A model generated the notes under the pieces. That model was not told the DNA's origin. It did not search any database and saw only the letters and a list, made by a program, of their open reading frames with translations. Shown here piece by piece: positions 20,424-27,799 of a stretch of DNA of 27,799 nucleotides (positions are counted from its first letter, which is position 1; each line of letters starts with the position of its first letter). Made by a program: the position numbers and the translations under genes. This DNA comes from Thoreauomyces humboldtii (lineage: Eukaryota > Chytridiomycota > Chytridiomycetes > Spizellomycetales > Powellomycetaceae), in assembly GCA_027596035.1 (NCBI GenBank), contig JADGJA010000247.1:1-27799 (forward strand). Direction: 5' to 3'.

Positions 20424-20643
20424 GAAACGGTCTGTCAAAAACCGTGGGGGCGGCTGGGGTCGCGTCGTCGTCGTCCTCGCACTTTGTAGACACGTTCGGC
20501 AAGAATTGGCATCTTACTTACATCTTCCACACGAAGCAGCCATCCTCGCAACGCAACCACCCACCATCTTTGCAAAGGTGCACCCGGAGTCGTCCAGAAA
20601 TTCACATTCTTAGTATCAATACCCACCTTTCTCGCCATCAGCA

Positions 20644-21805
20644 ATGTTCTTGACCAGGTGCGGGCCGGTCGAGTAGATCTCTTTCGGGCATGGGAGAAAC
20701 CACTAAGCCATTGTTTCGCCCATGTAGGAGTGAATACGACCGAGGAGTGAACACTTTCAGTCCCGAGGGTCGTCTATTCCAAGTAGAGTATGCCATCGAA
20801 GCCATCAAGGTGTGGGCCAAACAGACTTGTGTGGACGGGGACGCAATAGACATCGGTTCTTACCCCGGTATGGCTTGCTTAGCAAGGTTCCACTGCCGTG
20901 GGCATCCAGACGTCCGAGGGAGTCGTCTTGGCCGTGGAAAAGCGTGCTACCTCGACTCTGCTCGAGCCTTCGTCCATTGAAAAGATCATGGAGATTGACG
21001 CCCACCTCGGTTGCGCTATGTCGGGTCTGACGGCTGATTCGAGGACCATGATCGACCATGCTCGGGTGGAGGCACAGGTGGGCACTGGAGTCACATTCAC
21101 GACATCACCACTGCAGCGTAGGACTCATATGACGTTCTGATTGCTTTTGACAGAACCATTGGTTCACTTACAACGAGCGCATCAAGGTGGAGAGCGTCAC
21201 CCAGGCCGTGTGCGATCTCGCACTCCGGTTCGGAGAAAGCGCAAACTCTGAGGAGGCCCTGATGGTATGACTCGCACAGACCGACATAGCTAATGTCACA
21301 CATATCTCATCATGTTCTGTTATCTTACAGTCTCGGCCCTTCGGTGTTGCATTGCTCATTGCCGGCATCGACGAGAAAGGACCCCAGCTGTGAGTCAGAG
21401 AGGAAACGGGATCTCACCCTCACGCAGAACGCTTATCCAGACAAATGTTGCAGCTTCCACACCGATCCCTCGGGAACCTTTATGCGATACGACGCGAAGG
21501 CGATAGGTTCAGGTTCGGAGGGCGCGCAAGGGGAACTACAAGAGCAATACCACAAGGTACGTATCCGCATCTCGACGCTCTTACTTGACTAGCCTAATTC
21601 TAAATTTCCTCTCGTTTCTTAGTCTCTGACGCTGGAGGAGGCCAAAGTCCTGTCGCTCAAGGTTCTGAAGCAGGTGATGGAGGAGAAGCTCAACTCGATC
21701 AACGTCCAGATTGCCGTCGTGACGCCAATCACTGGGCCGCAGCAGGGTGGCTTCCGTACCTTGACTGAACCGGAATGCCAGGCCGTGATCGATCAGTTGG
21801 CTTGA
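20644..21805 (+). CDS. PUP2: 20S proteasome subunit alpha-5 (PSMA5 / Pup2)
   Basis: This is a non-catalytic outer-ring subunit of the 20S proteasome. Exon 1 is tiny (ATGTTCTTGACCAG). After the first intron the protein reads [20 protein letters not shown], then [12 protein letters not shown], the proteasome alpha-subunit N-terminal signature. Further blocks are [112 protein letters not shown] and [19 protein letters not shown]. The order and residues match alpha-5 throughout and the length (about 240 residues) is normal. Six introns interrupt the gene. The fully conserved [14 protein letters not shown] start fixes the unusual 14-base first coding exon. The gene converges on an unrecognised gene whose stop lies about 190 bp downstream. 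Confidence 0.96.
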
Positions 21806-21995
21806 TGTTGTCCTCATGATTTTGAATTGAAGTTTGTACACAAGGCTTACGACCCGTGGTCGACGCTCAGAGCTGGGAGCTCGCATTATCTTTTCAACTC
21901 TCGCTATCCTGCGTGAGCTTTTTATTGGTACTGGCTCTGCTACGTTAATGTTCACCCTTGCATCCAATCCCAGTTCGCCGTTACGCCTTCGCCAG

Positions 21996-22708
21996 TTACG
22001 CCTTGGCCGCTACAACGGACCCCGACGGCAAGGCTCCACAGATCAACAACGATATGGCGGCACCCACCGTCGACGGCGGCTCCTCACCGTCGTACGTGAC
22101 GGCGTAGATGCGTCGTTGCGTCGAAGACCAAGCGGCCGCCAACTCGGCTGTCGGTCCAACCTTACCCATGAAGATGACGACGGCGTCCTCCACTATGCAC
22201 CGGGTCATGGTCGACACGATATCAGCACAATCCTGAACGACCAATATCTTGGCCTGGAAAACTCCAGGAGGGTTTGGTCGGTGAAAGACGTCAGTGAGAA
22301 TCCCGAACTTTTCTTTCCCAAGCTTTTGCGTTCGCCCCTCTTCCTCCTCTTTTTTTTTTCATTTTTGGTGCCGTCTTTACGCACCGGGTCTATTCCGTCC
22401 ACGAGTCCGTAAACGTCTTCGGATTTGGGACAGGGTCTCGCGAAGACGGCCTGCATTGGGTCGGGTCCCGGAACGTTGAAGATGGTGGAGGCCATGCTCT
22501 GTTGGTATTCGGGTTGGGTGATGCCTATGAAGAGGCTGGCTCCCTGCTCCCTCAGGATACCACCTATAAACCACGATTAGGCTTCATGGGAAGTTCAGAT
22601 AGAGAGAGTTTCGTGTTGGACCTTACCGACATATGCGCAGGCAGGAGTTCCCTTCGTAATGTATATGATGTTCTGCTTCAGCGATATCGGTGGGGTTGCG
22701 TTGACCAT
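21996..22708 (-). CDS. Unrecognised three-exon gene
   Basis: From the Met at 22708 the frame reads MVNATPPISLKQNIIYITKG. A GTAAGG...TTATAG intron joins in phase to GILREQGASLFIGITQPEYQ and then SEDVYGLVDGIDP. A GTGCGT...TTCCAG intron joins in phase to AKILVVQDCADIVSTMTRCI. The rest includes VEDAVVIFMGKVGPTAELAA and RRIYAVTYDGEEPPSTVGAA, with the stop at 21996. The predicted protein has about 175 residues, with alternating hydrophobic strands and helices suggesting a Rossmann-like alpha/beta fold. GPTAELAAAW near a strand weakly recalls nucleoside deoxyribosyltransferase-like proteins, which is no more than a hint. A further in-frame Met at 22792 would add 28 residues. Two phase-consistent introns and a continuous frame support a real gene. 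It follows ILV5 on the same strand. Confidence 0.6.
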
Positions 22709-22945
22709 GGTAAAACTAGTTTCTGAGGAATGTGCACGTGTGTGTTGGGAAAAAACTCGGAAAACATCGGTCTGGCTGTCTGCGACACGCAAGCCTCCTC
22801 AACCATGGAAATCCCTGAAGACTTGTACTAACACATGGCTCTACGTAATAAGACGTGTACGCTAATCTTTGATATCGAGCCGATATGTATTCAAAGGGCG
22901 AGCGAAAATGGAAAAGCTTTGTACAGAGAAAGTTGGCTCGAACGC

Positions 22946-24427
22946 TCACTTGACGTTCTCGGGTCGGAGACCGCGGACGGTCTTGCCCGCTCGCCACATC
23001 TCGCTCTCGCGGATGACGCGCAGCTCCTCCTCGAGACGCTCTCGGTAGTCCGGCCGAGAGTTCTCGACCAGACTGCGGCGAGTCTCGGATCCGTCCTCGA
23101 CGGCTGCATACAGGGCCTCGAACACGGGCTTGGTGGCATCGTAGAACTTGGGCGCCCAGTCGAGGGCACCTCTGCGTGCGGTCGTGGAGCAGTTGGCGTA
23201 CATCCAATCCATACCCTGTGAGAAAGACGAGGAAGTGAGTGACTGCGCTCCAAAGATAGCACAGTTCCCATTGGTTACTTACGTTTTTGGAGATGAGAGG
23301 GTAGAGCGACTGGGTAGCTTCCTCGACGGTCTCGTTGAATGCTTCCGATGGCGAGTGTCCCTTTGCGCGCAGGACATCGTATTGGGCCGCGAAGGCTCCC
23401 TGGATGGCGCCCATCAGGATGCCGCGCTCGCCGACGAGATCAGAGTGGACTTCCTTCTCGCTATTGATCGGAGAGGAGAGAAACCGGTAAGAAAGTGTTC
23501 GCTGTCGACAAAGGGATAGCATTGCAAAGATACTCACAAGGTGGTCTCGTACAGGTAACCGCTTCCGATAGCGACACCCATGGCGAAAGCACGATCCCGG
23601 GCCTCGCCTGAAGCGTCCTGCCAGATGGCGACGGACGAGTTGATGCCGCGGCCCTCCAGGAACAGGGATCGAACGGTGGCTCCGCTGCCCTTTGGTGCGG
23701 CGAGGATCACGTCGACGTCCTTGGGTGGGACGACGCCGGTCTGGTCGTGGAAGACGACGCTGAATCCGTGAGAAAAGTACAGCGTCTTTCCCTTGGTGAC
23801 GTGGGGCTTGAGGGCAGGCCACCCTTGCTTCTGGCCGGCGTCCGAGAGCAGGTTCATGAGGACGGTGCCCTTCTCGGCGGCCTCCTCGATCGTGAAGAGG
23901 GTCTTGCCCTCGACCCATCCGTCCTTCTTGGCGGCCTCCCAGGAATGTCCTCCCTTGCGGACGCCGACGATGACCTTGAGCCCATTGTCGCGAAGGTTGA
24001 GGGACTGTGCAAAGCCTTGCGTTCCGTAGCCGAGGACGGCGAACGTGTCCTTGGCAAAGATCTTGTGGAGCTTTTCCTTGGGGAAGTCGGCGCGTTCCCA
24101 GACGGTCTCTTTCGAGCCTCCGAAGTCAAGAGTCTTCACTCCTCGGGACTGCAGAAACTAAGGGAAACAGGAAAACACTTGTAAATGAGCGGTTCTGATC
24201 TCCAAGATTGCAGCTGGCCATTGCCCTCGCAAGACTGCCAGGGGCTCGGAACAGAAGGGACTCACTGTGGAAGAAGCGGCTGCAATAGAGGCAGATGGCC
24301 TGGATGCTCTCGTTGGTCGCGCAGCAGCAGCGATGGTGGTGATTGAGCGAGCTGCTGCGGTCGAGCGCCTTGCAGCGACGCTGCCGGTTGCTCGAGCGGT
24401 TGAAGCGATGTATCGTGTAGCGTTCAT
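22946..24427 (-). CDS. ILV5: Ketol-acid reductoisomerase, mitochondrial
   Basis: The enzyme converts acetolactate and acetohydroxybutyrate, with NADPH and magnesium, in the second common step of valine, isoleucine and leucine synthesis. It acts in the mitochondrial matrix. Exon 1 encodes a presequence (MNATRYIASTARATGSVAAR and more Arg/Ser/Ala, no acidic residues). After an intron of about 105 nt comes FLQSRGVKTLDFGGSKETVW. The nucleotide-binding motif FAVLGYGTQGFAQSLNLRD is followed by GVRKGGHSWEAAKKDGW, YFSHGFSVVFHDQTGVVPPK and DVDVILAAPKGSGATVRSLF. The metal-binding region LYETTFEKEVHSDLVGERGI then GAIQGAF spans an intron joining in phase. The last exon starts GMDWMYANCSTTARRGALDW and ends KTVRGLRPENVK. 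All expected blocks and the roughly 400-residue length agree with fungal Ilv5. A TATA box on this strand (24549-24556) lies about 120 bp upstream. Confidence 0.96.
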
Positions 24428-24504
24428 GATTTGTATTGACGTGGTTGGTTATGTATGTGAGGTACAGAGGGGAGAGAAGTACGATCGTGTATCTCTATGG
24501 AACA

Positions 24505-24556
24505 GGCAGAGTGGGGGGGGAGAGGGGGGGGCTGTGGGGACCCTCGTCCTTTATAA
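24505..24556 (-). promoter_or_regulatory. ILV5 core promoter: TATA box and C/T tract
   Basis: Read leftwards, TTATAAAG (24556-24549) is followed by a strand-biased tract that appears on the + strand as G8-AGA-G8-CTGT-G4 (24513-24539). On the ILV5 sense strand this is a pyrimidine tract between TATA box and start codon, a common arrangement in strongly expressed fungal genes. The G-runs on the other strand could form a quadruplex. Confidence 0.6.
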
Positions 24557-25048
24557 GTGATACGCGCAGTGCGATGACGGATTGGGGGCGAACAACGGCT
24601 CTCTCTCTGCTGATTGTTCGGTGATGATTTGATCCCAGAGATCCTTTTGATCTCTAGGGCTTTTCCTGTTTAAAAGAAGGATGCACAACCCTAACGCGTC
24701 GCGCACCATGAAAGGTCCAACCCTTGTGGATACAGGACGTGTGGATACAGGTCGTGGAGAGTACCGCCTCCCTCTCGCGTCTTCTCTTGATATGTGCAAT
24801 GGGCGCGTGCAAGGAAAGTACTGCCGCTTTGGGCAACTGCGGGCATGGCATAGTCATCACTGGGGACCGCCAAATCTGACTCTCTGGTGCTTGCATCCAC
24901 AAGTGACGTACTGTATATGGATTGATCGTGTCTGGGGAATGCAGGACCGGTGATGGGATATGCGTCCAAGTAGACATGCCTCGGTGTCTCTCGCAGTCCA
25001 ACAGCCGTAGTCTTTCTACGGGACTTGACTCTCACTCCCTCTAAGCAA
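24557..25048. other. Spacer between ILV5 promoter and ALG14 3' end
   Basis: No gene is supported here. It contains a hairpin (CCC-a-GAGATC with GATCTC-ta-GGG, 24634-24659). It also has a tandem 15-mer with one mismatch (TGTGGATACAGGACG then TGTGGATACAGGTCG, 24725-24754). Confidence 0.5.
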
Positions 25049-25842
25049 CTAAACCACCCGACCGACGTACTCCACGTTCCTCACTCGTTCCATCTCCCAC
25101 TGCACCAGGAACCGATCCACAAAGTACCAGGACAGCTTCCCCGTCAACGACAAGCCGCCCACCCGTGCCCAGCTCTCCACGTACACCAAGCGCGGGGCCG
25201 ATGCGGCGCCCACCAGCACGCGCGGGAGGAACGACAGGAGCAGGATGGGCAGCGCCGTGCCCGGACCGTTGGAGATGACGAGGTTCGGGCGGGCGGCCGT
25301 CAGGATCCGCACGCTAGCGACGCTTGCCCGCAGGAAGCTGAGCGGCGTGGTGAGGTACGATTGGTGCACGCTACGCGCTCTCGGTATCTTGTCGATGAAG
25401 AACTAGACGGGGAAACGGACAACACAACGGATAGTGAGAAGGAACGGGTTTGGCTGAAGCGGTTTCCCCCCCGCGCCGCAGTCCCGAGGGGGAAAAACGA
25501 GAACAAGTGTGTGTTGCTGACATCTCTGTTTAGCGTGCCACCGCGGGCTGCCTCGAACTTTATCGCCTTGCCGTAGCTTCCCGCGTCCGTGTCCGCCATC
25601 AGGTAATGCCGAGGGGTGTAACGGTCCGTCGCCAGGGTCTCTAGCATCCTGAGCATCTCCGTGGTGTGTCCTCCTGAACCGAGCACGATGCACGTCCTGC
25701 AGACGCTCCTGCGGGTCGTTCTGCGTGGAGGAGGCCGAGGCCGATGACGATACGGTAGAATCAGCCATATCCGAAGGAGGATCAACAGAGGCAGAAGGAG
25801 GGTCAGGAAGACGAGAATCGGCAATGGTTCCACCATCATCAT
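25049..25842 (-). CDS. ALG14: UDP-GlcNAc transferase membrane-anchor subunit Alg14
   Basis: Alg14 anchors the catalytic Alg13 at the ER and helps bind the dolichol acceptor for the second step of lipid-linked oligosaccharide synthesis. From 25842 the protein opens with [20 protein letters not shown], a membrane anchor, and then a Pro/Arg-rich patch. The hallmark [15 protein letters not shown] is followed by [17 protein letters not shown]. One intron (donor GTCAGC, acceptor CGTCTAG) joins LNRD to [17 protein letters not shown]. The second hallmark [14 protein letters not shown] and then [20 protein letters not shown] and [10 protein letters not shown] complete the fold, with the stop at 25049. 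About 225 residues is usual for Alg14. The donor is non-standard (GTCAGC), but phase and conserved sequence on both sides support it. No Alg13 domain is fused to it. Confidence 0.93.
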
Positions 25843-26024
25843 CGTTGGGTTCGCGAAGCACGCCCTTCGTTTCAAAGAGTCACAGTGCGGGCGGAAAGGC
25901 AAAGGGGGAAGATCCTGGCGTTTCCCGCGTCCGATCTCCTCGGACAAAAAAGATTCCGCTTTCCGGATTTTCCTCGCTCTCGCAGGCTGTGAGTTCCCAC
26001 CGATATCGTACGGCAAAGTGCGCA
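25843..26024. promoter_or_regulatory. Shared divergent promoter, ALG14 / COX15
   Basis: Only 182 bp separate the two start codons. No TATA box is visible on either strand. Confidence 0.5.
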
Positions 26025-27758
26025 ATGTCGACTCCACTGGGCAGTCGGTTGGTCGAGGCCATCGGTCGCATCTCTTCCGTGCGATTCCCCTCGGTACGTC
26101 TCTCATGTCGTTCCACACGTCCAACGTGCTCGCGGTCACCGCCTGCACGCTCCTTTACCCGCCTTCCGGCATATCCCACTTCCCCACCGCCATGCCTTGC
26201 GTCTCGAACACCTTCGCCGCTTCTAGCTCGCCTTTCTCAGCTGTCACAGATTCGTAGCGTATCGGGAGCCAGCGTGTCCCAGCCTTCGACGTTGACAGGA
26301 CCCGCCGCTCCCGTCGGAGTATCTACGGAACCACCACCCCTGGGCGAGGAGCAGGAGGAAACGCCCAGCAAACCCATCGTTGGATGGTGGTACCTTTTCT
26401 CGGGATCCTTGGTGTTCGGGATCGTGGCATTGGGAGGCTTCACCCGTCTGACCGAGAGCGGACTCTCGATCGTCGAGTGGAACCTCATCAAGGGCATGAG
26501 ACCGCCAAGATCGCAGCAGGAGTGGGAGGAGGAGTTCGATAAGTACAAGCAGTTTCCCGAATACAAACTGTACGCCCTCGCCCTCAGGGACGTTTGTTCC
26601 CTGCTCCTCCTCTGAGGTTTAACGCATTGTGTGGTCATCGATAGGCTCAACCACAACATCACGCTGGCCGAGTTCAAGTCCATCTTCTACATGGAGTGGG
26701 CTCACCGCATGGTCGGAAGGTTCATCGGCATGGCGTTTGTGATCCCCGGCGCCTACTTCGCGTACAAGGGATACATGACCCGGACGATCCGCAATCGGTC
26801 GCTTCTGGTGGCGACGCTCATCGGTGGACAGGTAAGAAATCGCACATTTACTAAACTGGCAAAGGAGGGCATCCGGAAGCTGAAGAGTCTTTGCGCATTG
26901 TCAGGGGCTCTTGGGTTGGCTCATGGTCAAGAGCGGCCTCTCTGACGACCTGATGGAGAAGGCCCATGCCGTCCCCCGTGTCAGTCACTATTGGCTGGCG
27001 GCCCACCTCTGTTCTGCATTTACCATCTATTCCATCATGCTCGTTACCGGTTTGGACATCCTCCGATCCAACAAGACCAAGGCGGTTGCCTCGGTCAAGG
27101 CTGCACTCGCCGGGATGGATGTGCGCAAGTTTGGCAGGTACGCAAAGGGCGTGTCGGCACTGGTTCTGCTTACGGCCATGTCAGGTAAGCAGAGGCACGA
27201 TGTTTGGCACAGAGTCTGAGAGATTTCGATTCTGACACTCTCAACTACTGGACGAAGGCGCGTTTGTTGCTGGACTGGACGCAGGTCTCATCTACAATGA
27301 ATTCCCGTACATGGGTGAGGGCATCGTACCATCCGATATGTGGGCATTATCCACCGAAACACCTCGCAACCCCAATCCCGTCCCATGGTGGAAGAACCTA
27401 TTGGAAAACCCCTCGGCCGTGCAGTTCAACCACAGAGTCATGGTGAGAAAGGGTCACGTTAGGCTGTGCGATCGATCAGCCAATGTCTGATACTGCTTGT
27501 CCATTAACTCAGGCCATGACCACGACGACAGCTGTCACCGGTCTTTGGCTGTATTCGCGCAAAGTGAGACTCCCACCAAACGCCCGGCTCGCCGTCAATT
27601 GTCTGCTTGGCATGGTCGGTGTTCAAGTGGCTCTCGGTATCAGCACCCTCCTCTATTTCGTACCGACCCCGCTGGCAGCTGCTCACCAGAGCGGGTCGTT
27701 GACCCTTTTGTCAATCTCACTGTGGCTCGTACATGCGCTTCGCTACGTGAAGCGATAG
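26025..27758 (+). CDS. COX15: Heme A synthase, mitochondrial (Cox15)
   Basis: Cox15 oxidises heme O to heme A in the inner mitochondrial membrane for cytochrome c oxidase. Start is placed at 26025 ([20 protein letters not shown]), opening a long Arg/Ser/Pro-rich targeting region. [20 protein letters not shown] with [13 protein letters not shown] is the family signature in the first membrane segment. The first intron (GTACGC...GATAG) joins YKL to [100 protein letters not shown] and [19 protein letters not shown] follow. The four His expected as heme ligands are visible (WAHR, AAHL, FNHR, AHQ). Eight membrane segments and about 470 residues fit the eukaryotic family. Four introns, all phase-consistent. 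The exact N-terminus is the least certain part. Confidence 0.95.
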
Positions 27759-27799
27759 GTGAAACCCGGTTGGATTTACCTTTTTGCCCCCTCCCCTCT

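Noticed and set aside
23148..24184. Long + strand frames opposite ILV5
   Set aside because: They mirror the conserved ILV5 exons, a usual result of GC-biased third positions, and resemble no protein.
1..27799. CRISPR arrays, insertion sequences or transposons
   Set aside because: No regularly spaced repeats, no transposase or reverse-transcriptase motifs and no long terminal repeats were seen.

Overview
The window is nuclear DNA of a fungus. Genes are densely packed on both strands and broken by many short introns, mostly 60-85 nt, with GT(R)AG ends and one GC-AG. The gene set fits a fungus: a branched-chain amino acid reductoisomerase with a mitochondrial presequence, a Mep/Amt ammonium transporter, a Gea-type Arf exchange factor, Alg14 and Cox15. 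A MYCBPAP-family protein, a family I associate with ciliated organisms, points to a flagellated (zoosporic, chytrid-like) fungus. The MBIP-family gene also argues against an ordinary yeast or mould. The lineage call is an inference.

Left part (1-3720). A VIP36-type cargo lectin (369-1713, +) is followed by about 750 bp in which I see no gene. Then comes a locus with a clear E-box/TATA promoter (2467-2523) but no long reading frame. It looks like a spliced non-coding transcript. Its two predicted introns share one layout: about 37 nt, then a 12-13 bp perfect terminal stem enclosing 94-110 nt, then about 70 nt to the 3' splice site. A third stem-bounded element with C/D-like boxes and a strong hairpin followed by T5 come next. 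I read this as a host gene for box C/D-like small RNAs. It is the most interesting part of the window.

Middle (3720-18951). GEA/GBF1 Arf-GEF (10522-3720, -) and an ammonium transporter (12959-10797, -) lie in tandem. The transporter is divergent from the MYCBPAP-like gene (13335 to about 17194, +), which converges on an MBIP-like gene (18951-17338, -).

Right part (18952-27799). A small secreted protein (19390-19884, +) and an unassigned reading frame (20057-20368, +) precede proteasome alpha-5 (20644-21805, +). Proteasome alpha-5 converges on an unrecognised three-exon gene (22708-21996, -). ILV5 (24427-22946, -) and ALG14 (25842-25049, -) follow, and ALG14 shares a 182-bp divergent promoter with COX15 (26025-27758, +).

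These genes do not form one pathway. Themes are secretory traffic (lectin, GEA, ALG14), nitrogen and amino-acid metabolism (AMT, ILV5), mitochondrial heme A synthesis, proteolysis, chromatin and, probably, the flagellum. I see no mobile element, tRNA, rRNA or CRISPR array.
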